This document shows positions 15,057 to 22,903 of a stretch of 28,111 nucleotides of DNA, piece after piece (within the stretch, counting starts at the first letter, position 1; every line of letters starts with the position of its first letter). This DNA is from CAMCXT01 sp046302715 (GTDB taxonomy: Bacteria > Bacteroidota > Bacteroidia > M30B66), in NCBI GenBank assembly GCA_046302715.1, contig JBKCHQ010000284.1, positions 1-28,111 on the forward strand, read 5' to 3'. The notes beneath the pieces are model-generated. The model worked only from the letters and a program-made list of their open reading frames with translations, was not told the DNA's origin and did not search any database. The translations under genes were made by a program, and so were the position numbers.

Positions 15057-16763
15057 ATGAAAGCAGTTCGACTCCTGACCCTCGGTTTTCTGAGTTTGTT
15101 TATCGCTAAGGTTAATAGCCAAAGCCTAATACTCGATACACCGCCACAAGGCAGTATCCGCACCGCTGCCGAGTGGGAGGAAATACAGGCCTTGGTAGTT
15201 ACGTGGCGTGATTACAAAGCTACGTTAGCAGAAATTATTCGCTTTGCGCAGGAAGAGTGCAAGGTAATTGTGCATGTTCCAACTTCAAGCTCAATAGCAG
15301 CTGCTTCAAATGAATTAATGAACACTTACAATGTTATTATTGGCCCCAATGTTCAATTGGTAAGTCAACCCAGCAATTCTTTGTGGATTCGCGATTATGG
15401 CGCAAACACGGCTTATCTTAACGATGTAGATTCACTATTTCTGGTAGATTGGAAATACAATCGACCTACACGAGTTCAAGACGATAGTATTCCACGCCGG
15501 TATGCGCGCGAGCTGGATTTAAATCTGGTTCAAACCACCTTAGCTCCAAACCGTTTGGTGCATACCGGAGGGAATTTTATGTCGGACGGTTTTGGAACGG
15601 CCTTTTCGTCAAATTTAATACTTGATGAAAATACCGATAAGACTGAAGCCCAAATTGATGCCATCATGGAAAGCTACATGGGTATTAACAGGTACATAAA
15701 AATGGAGGTGCTGCCTTATGATGGTATCCATCACATCGATATGCACATGAAATTGCTCGACGAAGAAACGCTGCTCTGGGCACAATACCCCAACGGGATA
15801 GCCGATGGCCCTCAAATAGAGGCTAATCTGGCTTACGTGCTGGACAATTTTAACTCGGTATTTGGCACCCCCTACAAAATGGTACGAATTGTTGCACCTC
15901 CTGATTATTCATCAAACGGAACAGCCATTTATCCAAACAATTCTAGCGCTGATTACAGAACCTATTCAAACTCGGTTTTTGTAAATAAAACGGTGCTACT
16001 TCCGGTTTATCTTGGTCCTTTCGATACCACTGCAGTGCGTATTTATGAAGAGAATTTGCCCGGCTATCGGGTGGTTCCCATTGATTGCCGAACCATTATT
16101 GGGGCATCTGGCGCCATTCACTGCATTACACATTCTGTTGGAGTTAACGATCCCTTATTGATTTCGCATCAGCGTTTGACAGACACTTACGATACCCAGA
16201 ATCCCTATCCGGTTGAAGCCCGAATCAAGCACCGTAGCGGAATCGCATCAGCGCAAGTGTATTACACCACCGATACACTGGCGGGCTTCAATACCCTAGC
16301 CATGGCACCTTCAGATGGTGCCGATATGTGGGTGGCTCAAATTCCGCCGCAGCCTGCAGGAACAAAGGTGTATTATTATATTAGAGGTATTGCCAACAGC
16401 GGTAAAATTCAAGTTCGACCAATTACGGCTCCAGATGGGTTCTATGAATTTGATGTATTGGATACCGGCAGCGTTACGGCCATAAAAAATCAAATACTTG
16501 ATGCGGTGTTCGAAACTCAGTTGTTTCCCAATCCTTCGAATGCTATAACATGTATTCCTTTAAAAGCACCTGCTGCCATGAAGGTGAAAATAGAAGTAAT
16601 AGATATGCGTGGAAGCTTAGTGCAGCAGTTATGGGACGGAACTGTTCCTGGCGGAGAATCGCGCGTTTATATTGATGCAGCCCAACTACCAGCGGGAATG
16701 TACTTTGTAAAAGCAACAACGCCTTTTGGAGCTGCTGTGCAGAAATTATCGGTGGTGCATTAA
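15057..16763 (+). CDS. Secreted peptidylarginine/agmatine deiminase-like enzyme with T9SS sorting domain
   Basis: The product (568 residues) has a signal peptide (1-22, ending VNSQ). A PAD_porph/agmatine-deiminase catalytic domain spans about 28-372, an Ig-like domain about 384-475, and a type A T9SS sorting domain starts at FPNPSNA near residue 497. The guanidine-modifying catalytic residues are visible: Asp113 in WIRDYG, His226 and Asp228 in HHIDMH, Asn305 in YSNS, and the nucleophile Cys356 in GAIHC. Catalytic domain, Ig fold and T9SS tail in this order is the layout of Porphyromonas gingivalis PPAD, which converts C-terminal arginine of peptides to citrulline plus ammonia. Whether this enzyme uses peptides or free agmatine/arginine cannot be read from the sequence. 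An out-of-frame ATG-GTA-TGA mini-ORF at 15052-15060 overlaps the start. Confidence 0.88.
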   Translation: MKAVRLLTLGFLSLFIAKVNSQSLILDTPPQGSIRTAAEWEEIQALVVTWRDYKATLAEIIRFAQEECKVIVHVPTSSSIAAASNELMNTYNVIIGPNVQLVSQPSNSLWIRDYGANTAYLNDVDSLFLVDWKYNRPTRVQDDSIPRRYARELDLNLVQTTLAPNRLVHTGGNFMSDGFGTAFSSNLILDENTDKTEAQIDAIMESYMGINRYIKMEVLPYDGIHHIDMHMKLLDEETLLWAQYPNGIADGPQIEANLAYVLDNFNSVFGTPYKMVRIVAPPDYSSNGTAIYPNNSSADYRTYSNSVFVNKTVLLPVYLGPFDTTAVRIYEENLPGYRVVPIDCRTIIGASGAIHCITHSVGVNDPLLISHQRLTDTYDTQNPYPVEARIKHRSGIASAQVYYTTDTLAGFNTLAMAPSDGADMWVAQIPPQPAGTKVYYYIRGIANSGKIQVRPITAPDGFYEFDVLDTGSVTAIKNQILDAVFETQLFPNPSNAITCIPLKAPAAMKVKIEVIDMRGSLVQQLWDGTVPGGESRVYIDAAQLPAGMYFVKATTPFGAAVQKLSVVH

Positions 16764-16803
16764 GCACTTGACGATTTAATTGCGCTAAATATTTGCATCG
16801 CAA

Positions 16804-16833
16804 TTGCATGGATTAAATTAATTCATACCTTTG
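16804..16833 (+). promoter_or_regulatory. Promoter of the rpsF-rpsR-rplI operon
   Basis: A TTG at 16804-16806 and TACCTTTG at 16826-16833 are separated by exactly 19 bp, matching the Bacteroidota housekeeping promoter. Transcription should start near 16840, giving a leader of under 20 nt before rpsF. The palindrome GCAATTGC (16800-16807) overlaps the -33 box. Confidence 0.8.
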
Positions 16834-16856
16834 CGCTCCTAAAAAATAAATTTGCC

Positions 16857-17222
16857 ATGCTAAAACAGTACGAAACCGTTTTCATTATGACTCCCGTTTT
16901 GTCTGATGATCAGATGAAGGAAGCGGTCGGCAAGTTCAAAGCCATACTTACCGAAAATGGCGCAAAATTAGTTCACGAAGAGAACTGGGGATTGCGCAAA
17001 CTGGCTTACCCGATTCAGAAAAAGTCTACGGGTTTTTATCACCTTATGGAGTACAAAGCTCAGGGTGATTTTGTTTCAAAGCTCGAAGTAGCCTTCAAGC
17101 GTGATGAGCGTATTTTACGGTTTATGACCGTTGTGCTCGACAAGAACTCTTTGGCCTACAATGAGAAACGCCGAAACAAAGGATTTGAAAAAACCAAAAA
17201 CGAATCGCCTGCACAGGCTTAA
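16857..17222 (+). CDS. rpsF: 30S ribosomal protein bS6
   Basis: The 121-residue product shows the bS6 hallmarks: QYETVFIMTP at the N-terminus, NWGLRKLAYPIQKKSTGFY in the middle and FKRDERILRFMTV near the end. bS6 pairs with bS18 on the 30S platform beside the 3' end of 16S rRNA. First gene of the classic rpsF-rpsR-rplI order. The bases before its ATG are AT-rich with no SD sequence, as usual in this phylum. The short C-terminal tail (NEKRRNKGFEKTKNESPAQA) is typical of Bacteroidota. Confidence 0.98.
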   Translation: MLKQYETVFIMTPVLSDDQMKEAVGKFKAILTENGAKLVHEENWGLRKLAYPIQKKSTGFYHLMEYKAQGDFVSKLEVAFKRDERILRFMTVVLDKNSLAYNEKRRNKGFEKTKNESPAQA

Positions 17223-17233
17223 TTTTTCTGATT

Positions 17234-17500
17234 ATGTCAACAGCATCTGAAATCCGTTATTTAACGCCTCCTACAGTAGACGTTAAGAAAAAGAAATACT
17301 GCCGTTTTAAGAAAAGCGGTATTAAATACATCGACTACAAAGACGCAGACTTCCTTTTAAAGTTTGTGAACGAGCAGGGAAAAATTCTTCCCCGCCGCTT
17401 AACCGGTACCTCGTTGAAGTTTCAACGTAAAGTTGCACAAGCCGTTAAACGTGCCCGCCACATTGCGCTTATGCCATACGTAGCCGATTTAATGAAATAA
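17234..17500 (+). CDS. rpsR: 30S ribosomal protein bS18
   Basis: The 88-residue basic protein has the diagnostic YCRFKKSGIKYIDYKD and LPRRLTGTSLKFQRKVAQAV segments and the RARHIALMPY end. It starts 11 bp after rpsF, without an SD sequence (preceding bases TTTTTCTGATT). It binds 16S rRNA together with bS6; in Flavobacterium ribosomes both proteins help form the pocket that hides the anti-SD tail. Confidence 0.98.
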   Translation: MSTASEIRYLTPPTVDVKKKKYCRFKKSGIKYIDYKDADFLLKFVNEQGKILPRRLTGTSLKFQRKVAQAVKRARHIALMPYVADLMK

Positions 17501-17503
17501 TTT

Positions 17504-17510
17504 AAGGAGG
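17504..17510 (+). promoter_or_regulatory. Consensus Shine-Dalgarno sequence before rplI
   Basis: AAGGAGG stands 7 nt before the rplI ATG (17518), a perfect match to the anti-SD core at ideal spacing. The two genes before it in the same operon have nothing comparable. Confidence 0.85.
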
Positions 17511-17517
17511 AAACAAC

Positions 17518-17964
17518 ATGGAAGTAATTCTTAAACAAGACGTAAAAAACCTAGGCCACAAAGACGAAATCGTAAAGGTTCGTCCAGGGTACGGTCGTAA
17601 TTATCTGATTCCCCAAGGCTTTGCAATGCTTGCCAGCGAGGGTAACCGTAAAATGCTTGCCGAAAGTGTTCGTCAACGTGCACACAAAGAGGAGAAATTG
17701 CGCACCGAAGCTACCGCCACAGCTGACAAATTAGCGTCTGTGAGCATTCAGGTAGGTGCTAAAGTGGGCGAGTCGGGTAAAATATTCGGTTCGGTAAATG
17801 CCATCCAAATTGCGGATGCGCTGCGTAAGGCCGGAATTGAGATTGATCGTAAGAACATCAGTCTCGACGAAGAAGCCATCAAGCAAATTGGAACCTATAC
17901 GGCACACGTAAAAATTTACAAAGACATCAAAGCCGATGTAAAATTTGAAGTAGTAGCTGAATAA
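17518..17964 (+). CDS. rplI: 50S ribosomal protein bL9
   Basis: The 148-residue product begins MEVILKQDVKNLGHKDEIVK and continues with VRPGYGRNYLIPQGFA, the bL9 signature of the rRNA-binding N-domain. A long connecting helix (about 45-75) and a C-terminal domain with GKIFGSVN follow. It starts 17 bp after rpsR and closes the operon; a strong terminator follows 19 bp later. It is the only gene here with a clear SD. Confidence 0.98.
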   Translation: MEVILKQDVKNLGHKDEIVKVRPGYGRNYLIPQGFAMLASEGNRKMLAESVRQRAHKEEKLRTEATATADKLASVSIQVGAKVGESGKIFGSVNAIQIADALRKAGIEIDRKNISLDEEAIKQIGTYTAHVKIYKDIKADVKFEVVAE

Positions 17965-17983
17965 TTTCGAATGCAAAATACTG

Positions 17984-18013
17984 AAAGCCCTACGATATTC
18001 GTGGGGCTTTTTT
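17984..18013 (+). terminator. Terminator of the rpsF-rpsR-rplI operon
   Basis: A 12-bp stem with one G-T pair (17984-17995 with 17999-18010) and a TAT loop ends in a run of six T. The arm AAAGCCC recurs in the terminators at 11587 and 25021, a common design in this genome. Confidence 0.9.
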
Positions 18014-18076
18014 GTTTTTACATAGGTTTTGTATTTCAAAATCAATATATTGCAGGATAATTTTAAACCAATTTAC

Positions 18077-20128
18077 ATGAAATCAACGTTACTGTTCACC
18101 TTAATTTTTTCTGCATTAATCGGTATTGCTCAAATACCTTACGGAACCTATCAAATTCCATTTACACCCATTTACACCCAAGGTGGAATTTCTGTTGACT
18201 TAAATGATGATCAATATTCTGCTAAAATCGCCATTGGATTTCCATTTCGTTTTTTTGGCACTGAGTACGATTCTCTTCACATTTCGTCTAATGGATATAT
18301 TACATTTAGAAATTTACCCGGTTCGTTCTCACAGTTCAGTGTGGCCAACAGCATCCCGACCGGAGAGCAAGGCAATGCACCGGTAAATTCTATTTTTCTA
18401 ACCTGGTGCGACCTGAATCCATCTGTTAATGGAACAATATCTTATTATACAGCTAACGAAGCCCCTAACCGTATTTTTATAATCAATTATAATAACGTTC
18501 CCTTATTTGGATGTTCAACGATTTTGTACACCGGTCAGCTGCAGTTGCACGAAACAAGCAACAACATAGAAATGCATATCACCAATAAACTTTTCTGCAA
18601 CAATCAGGGTGGTTTAGGAAGTTATGCCATCGAAGGAATCCAAAATGCTACAGGTACTGAGGGCTATGCTGTCCCTGGCCGCAACAATTCGGGCGTATGG
18701 CAAGCGCAAAATGATGCCTGGCGCTTTGATCCCGATACGATTTCAGCTCCAAACTGCATCATGTCGGGACGCGTTTTTGCTGATTTTAATGGCAATTGTA
18801 TGGTAGATGGAGAAGATTATGCCGTACCCGGACAAACTATCATACGTGACAATGGAATGGTGTACACCCAAACCCAGGCAAACGGAATTTACAGCTTCGA
18901 AGCCGATACGGGTTCGTATACGATTGGCATGAACGGATTAACGGCCAATTTGCCATTTGCTACAATTGTATGTCCCGAAAATGCACTACATGCTGTTTCC
19001 TATACCGAAGCGGGTAGCTCCGATTATATGCTCGATTTTTACGTGCATCCCGATTCGGCCTGCTCCGATTTACATGTAAATGTATCGCCAATGGGGCCGC
19101 TGCGCCGTTGTGCCGGTAACGATAACCATCAACTTATTTCCATTACCAATCATGGACTTTATCCGGTAAATAGCTATTCGATTACGCTCACAATTCCCGA
19201 CTCTATCTATCTTTATTCCACAGTTCCTGCATATAATTCTCAAAACGGTAACGCTTACACTTGGAATTTTTCTGATACCTTGGTGTTTGGCGAATTTAAA
19301 ACCATCCATCTGTACGATTCTGTAAGTTGTTATGCAACTGATGGTTTATCCAAGTGCTTTCAGGTTATAGCAGAAGGCTTCGAAGATTGCAATGCATCAA
19401 ACAATCAGGCTCAGTTTTGTCAAATAGTAAACGGCTCTTACGACCCAAATCACATTCAGGTTTTGCAGGATGAATCACCCAACCAGTACGTTTATGAATG
19501 GGAAATCGAAGAAAACCGTCTTTGGTACACCTATCGCATTCAATTCCAAAATACGGGAACAGCGCCCGCACAAACCGTAGTAGTGAGCAATCCTATTCCA
19601 ACGTTCTTCGACGAAACATCCGTACAACTGCTTTCTTCAAGCCATAATGCCATAATGGTGAATGCCGGCAACGGATTAATTCGCTTTATTCACAACCAAA
19701 TCAATCTTCCCGATTCATCAGAGAATTTTGCTGAAAGCATCGGAACGATTGTTTACCGCATTCAGGCCACTCAGGAGCTTATGCCGGGGCAATTTGTTGC
19801 CAATGAGGCATCTATTGTTTTTGATGTGAATCCGGCCATTCAAACCAATGAAGCATTGGTAGGTATTCCTGAGCCAACGAGCATTTCTCAAGTCTCAAAA
19901 AGCGAACAATTGTTTTATCCCAACCCTGCATCCCAACACCTTAATGTAAATGCAGATCAGGTGCGAATGGTATCAATTTATAACTTACAAGGCCAACTGG
20001 TTTTGCAGCAAGCAATTGAGACCAACTCAAACACGGTTTCCATAAGCCAGCTTAAAGCTGGATTTTATGGCATTCAACTTATCGATACCTTCGGTAATAT
20101 ACAGAAAACGAACTTAATAGTTCAGTAG
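18077..20128 (+). CDS. T9SS-secreted surface protein with DUF7619-like domain
   Basis: The start at 18077 was chosen because MKSTLLFTLIFSALIGIAQ is a clean signal peptide; an in-frame ATG at 18029 would add 16 residues before it. The 683-residue protein has a beta-rich N-domain with ISSNGYITF (as in nidogen-like surface domains). A SdrD B-like or carboxypeptidase-regulatory-like module follows (GRVFADFNGNCMVDGEDY, around 18763-18960). A DUF7619-like domain (SYDPNHIQV ... YRIQFQNTGTAPA ... VFDVNPAI, about 19434-19860) and a type A sorting domain (FYPNPASQHLNVNA to the end) complete it. This composition is frequent in Bacteroidota secretomes but has no assigned activity. No promoter was identified; it follows the ribosomal terminator. 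The fibre gene lies 38 bp downstream and may share its transcript. Confidence 0.85.
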   Translation: MKSTLLFTLIFSALIGIAQIPYGTYQIPFTPIYTQGGISVDLNDDQYSAKIAIGFPFRFFGTEYDSLHISSNGYITFRNLPGSFSQFSVANSIPTGEQGNAPVNSIFLTWCDLNPSVNGTISYYTANEAPNRIFIINYNNVPLFGCSTILYTGQLQLHETSNNIEMHITNKLFCNNQGGLGSYAIEGIQNATGTEGYAVPGRNNSGVWQAQNDAWRFDPDTISAPNCIMSGRVFADFNGNCMVDGEDYAVPGQTIIRDNGMVYTQTQANGIYSFEADTGSYTIGMNGLTANLPFATIVCPENALHAVSYTEAGSSDYMLDFYVHPDSACSDLHVNVSPMGPLRRCAGNDNHQLISITNHGLYPVNSYSITLTIPDSIYLYSTVPAYNSQNGNAYTWNFSDTLVFGEFKTIHLYDSVSCYATDGLSKCFQVIAEGFEDCNASNNQAQFCQIVNGSYDPNHIQVLQDESPNQYVYEWEIEENRLWYTYRIQFQNTGTAPAQTVVVSNPIPTFFDETSVQLLSSSHNAIMVNAGNGLIRFIHNQINLPDSSENFAESIGTIVYRIQATQELMPGQFVANEASIVFDVNPAIQTNEALVGIPEPTSISQVSKSEQLFYPNPASQHLNVNADQVRMVSIYNLQGQLVLQQAIETNSNTVSISQLKAGFYGIQLIDTFGNIQKTNLIVQ

Positions 20129-20166
20129 TTTTGAAACTATAATTATTTTGATTCGTTGGTGTAACG

Positions 20167-22899
20167 ATGATTTTAGACTTAGGCTTACTTAGCCAGAAAA
20201 TAAGTTCTTTAAAGAGTTTTGCCTTACTGCTTGGTGTGGTGTGCGTGTTTTTTGCACACGATGCAAGCGCTCAGAATGCAGTTCCTCAAGGAATTAATTA
20301 TCAGGCAATAGCCCGAAATGCTAACGGAGGAGTTTATGTAAACCAAAATATCGCAGTACGTATTTCTATATTAGAAGGGACGGCTCCAGGTGAGTTGCGT
20401 TATCAAGAGCGTCATGTCGCCACCACAAATGTGTTTGGTTTGTTTACTTTAAAAATTGGAGCAGGAACGCCATTAATAGGGAGCTTTTCAGCCATCAATT
20501 GGTCCACGGCCAATCACTATCTAAAGGTTGAAGTGGATAATACGGGTGGATCTAATTATACTGATTTAGGAGAGAATGAACTGCTCTCCGTTCCTTATGC
20601 ATTTTACGCCCAAACCTCGGGTAGTGGCGGATCGGGAAGCAGCGGGATTAATTGCTGGGATACTGATAGCGATGGGGTTCAGGATGACAATGAGGATATA
20701 AACAATGACGGAATTTGGGATGCACTTGACTGCCGAGGAGCACAAGGTCCTATTGGTTTAACCGGGCCTCAAGGGAATGTAGGTCCACAAGGGCAAACAG
20801 GAGCTCAAGGTCCTCAGGGTGCTACAGGCCCCCAAGGACCTGTAGGCTTAACCGGTCCACAAGGCCCCCCCGGTCCGGGCGGCGGACTTAATTGCTGGGA
20901 CTTAAATGGAAACGGGAGCGAAGATGCTGCGGAGGACATTAACAACGATGGAATTTGGGATGCACTTGACTGTCGCGGTGCCGATGGCATTGCTGGGCCA
21001 CAGGGAAATACGGGTCCTCAGGGACCTGTAGGAGCAACGGGTGCACAAGGAACAATTGGTTTAACCGGGCCACAAGGACCAGCGGGTGCAACAGGCCCCC
21101 AAGGACCTGTTGGCTTAACCGGTCCGCAAGGCCCACCCGGTCCGGGCGGCGGACTTAATTGCTGGGACTTAAACGGAAACGGGAGCGAAGATGCTGCGGA
21201 GGATATTAACAATGACGGAATTTGGGATGCACTTGACTGTCGCGGTGCCGATGGAATTGCTGGGCCACAGGGATTAACAGGCGCTCAAGGACCAGCAGGC
21301 AATCAGGGGCCACAAGGAAATACGGGGCCTCAGGGACCCGTAGGAGCAACGGGTGCACAAGGTCCTATTGGTTTAACCGGTCCACAAGGACCAACAGGCG
21401 CACAAGGGCCTATTGGACCAACAGGGTTGACCGGGCCTCAGGGACCTCAAGGGAATGCTGGACCTCAGGGACCTTCAGGAAGCACTGGCGCTCAAGGACC
21501 AGCAGGCGCAATTGGTGCAGTGGGACCTCAAGGGCCTGCCGGAAATGATGGCTTAGACTGCTGGGATTTGGATGGCGATGGCGTACAAGATGCACTTGAA
21601 GACAAAAACAATGATGGGCTTTGGAACGCACTTGACTGTCAGGGCGCGCCAGGAAGTGCGGGTAACGCATGGCAATTAAATGGTAATTCCTTCTCCGGAT
21701 CAGAAGTCGAATTTTTAGGAACAACCGATAATTCACCCTTAAATATTAAGGTTAACAATCAAAAATCGGGTCGTATTGATGTTTCTGGAAATACAATTCT
21801 GGGATATCGTGCCAGTAATAATGGCACTAGCATAAATAGCTTCACCACAGCATTGGGCTTTAACGCATTATTTAATCAAGGTACAGGAAATCAAAATACT
21901 GCTATTGGATACAAGTCAATGTCCGGAAATGCAGCAAATTTTAGTGCAAACAAAAATACCGCACTTGGTCATCAATCCCTTTTTAGCATAAGTTCTGGGA
22001 CTAACAATGTGGGGCTTGGCTACGAAAGCATGTACAGCATCAGTACCGGTGAATTCAATACTTCGGTTGGATCGCAATCATTACGTAATATATTTAGTGG
22101 TAATCAAAATACGGCTATGGGTTATTTGGCTTTGATAAATACCATTACCAGTAGTAATAATACCGGAATTGGATATGGGGCTTTACAGGCAAGTACCACA
22201 GACAATAATACAGCTGTGGGATCAAATGCACTAAGTTCTAATTCGGGTGGAGGATCAAATACGGCCTTAGGAGCCACCGCCGGATCGTTAAACGCTGTCG
22301 GCTCGGCAAATACCTTTGTGGGATATGCTAGTAATATTTTGAATACATCCTTAAATGTTAGCAATTCAACAGCGATTGGGAATGCGGCTATAATAGACGC
22401 CTCCAATAAAATAGTTCTGGGAAATACCAGTATTACAAGTATTCAAGGTCAGGTTGCCTTTACCACTTTTTCAGATGCACGAATAAAAGATAATATAGAG
22501 GAAAACATACCCGGACTAGCATTCATTCGCTTGCTGCGCCCCGTTAGTTATAATTACAACATCCGTAAACAAGATAATTTACTTGGGCTTAATTCTTCTT
22601 TGGATTGGAAAGAAAAATACGATGTCGAGCACATAAGGTTCTCGGGTTTTATTGCTCAAGAGGTTGAAGCCTCTGCTCAAAAAGTTGGATATAATTTTAG
22701 CGGTATCGATAAGTCGGGGACGCTTATCGGTTTAAGGTATTCCGAATTTGTAGTACCCATTGTAAAATCGGTTCAGGAGCTTGATAATGAAAACAAAAAT
22801 CTGCAAAGCCAGATTGAATTACTTCGAAAGGAAAACCTCCAATTAAAATCAGATTTCGAGCTTCTGCAAAAACGATTGGATGCCCTCGAAAAGAGATAA
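20167..22899 (+). CDS. Trimeric fibre-like protein: collagen repeats, calcium-binding cassettes, YadA-like head, S74 chaperone domain
   Basis: The 910-residue product has a signal peptide (to about residue 36, ASAQ). A beta-rich domain common at the N-terminus of such Bacteroidota proteins (INYQAIARNANGG to LLSVPYAFYAQTSG) follows. Long Gly-X-Y collagen tracts (about 190-500) are interrupted by four cassettes with C-W-D, a D-x-N/D-x-D-G calcium-binding loop and a closing D-C (starting near residues 162, 242, 331 and 464). Then come NTA(L/I)G-type head repeats (about 570-750), a peptidase S74 intramolecular chaperone beginning SDARIKDNIE, and a C-terminal coiled coil (about 875-910). In S74 proteins a Ser-Lys dyad cuts before the Ser after trimer folding; Ser769 and Lys774 occupy those places. 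A trimeric outer-membrane or extracellular fibre is inferred. No T9SS signal is present. Confidence 0.85.
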   Translation: MILDLGLLSQKISSLKSFALLLGVVCVFFAHDASAQNAVPQGINYQAIARNANGGVYVNQNIAVRISILEGTAPGELRYQERHVATTNVFGLFTLKIGAGTPLIGSFSAINWSTANHYLKVEVDNTGGSNYTDLGENELLSVPYAFYAQTSGSGGSGSSGINCWDTDSDGVQDDNEDINNDGIWDALDCRGAQGPIGLTGPQGNVGPQGQTGAQGPQGATGPQGPVGLTGPQGPPGPGGGLNCWDLNGNGSEDAAEDINNDGIWDALDCRGADGIAGPQGNTGPQGPVGATGAQGTIGLTGPQGPAGATGPQGPVGLTGPQGPPGPGGGLNCWDLNGNGSEDAAEDINNDGIWDALDCRGADGIAGPQGLTGAQGPAGNQGPQGNTGPQGPVGATGAQGPIGLTGPQGPTGAQGPIGPTGLTGPQGPQGNAGPQGPSGSTGAQGPAGAIGAVGPQGPAGNDGLDCWDLDGDGVQDALEDKNNDGLWNALDCQGAPGSAGNAWQLNGNSFSGSEVEFLGTTDNSPLNIKVNNQKSGRIDVSGNTILGYRASNNGTSINSFTTALGFNALFNQGTGNQNTAIGYKSMSGNAANFSANKNTALGHQSLFSISSGTNNVGLGYESMYSISTGEFNTSVGSQSLRNIFSGNQNTAMGYLALINTITSSNNTGIGYGALQASTTDNNTAVGSNALSSNSGGGSNTALGATAGSLNAVGSANTFVGYASNILNTSLNVSNSTAIGNAAIIDASNKIVLGNTSITSIQGQVAFTTFSDARIKDNIEENIPGLAFIRLLRPVSYNYNIRKQDNLLGLNSSLDWKEKYDVEHIRFSGFIAQEVEASAQKVGYNFSGIDKSGTLIGLRYSEFVVPIVKSVQELDNENKNLQSQIELLRKENLQLKSDFELLQKRLDALEKR
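20821..21272 (+). repeat. Direct repeats in the collagen region (offset 267 bp)
   Basis: The stretch 20821-21005 recurs at 21088-21272 with only a few differences, covering one collagen tract end plus one whole C-W-D calcium cassette. The offset is 89 codons, so recombination between copies would keep the frame. Shorter related blocks follow (21004 and 21316, GGAAATACGGG...). Confidence 0.85.
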
Positions 22900-22903
22900 A
22901 GCC

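Noticed and set aside
18029..18076. Upstream in-frame start for the T9SS protein at 18029
   Set aside because: It would put 16 polar residues before a perfect signal peptide; the start at 18077 is better.
18161..18180. Tandem 10-bp repeat TTTACACCCA x2 near the start of the T9SS protein gene, possible phase-variation site
   Set aside because: Only two copies, and the frame is intact through it; slippage tracts normally have many short units.
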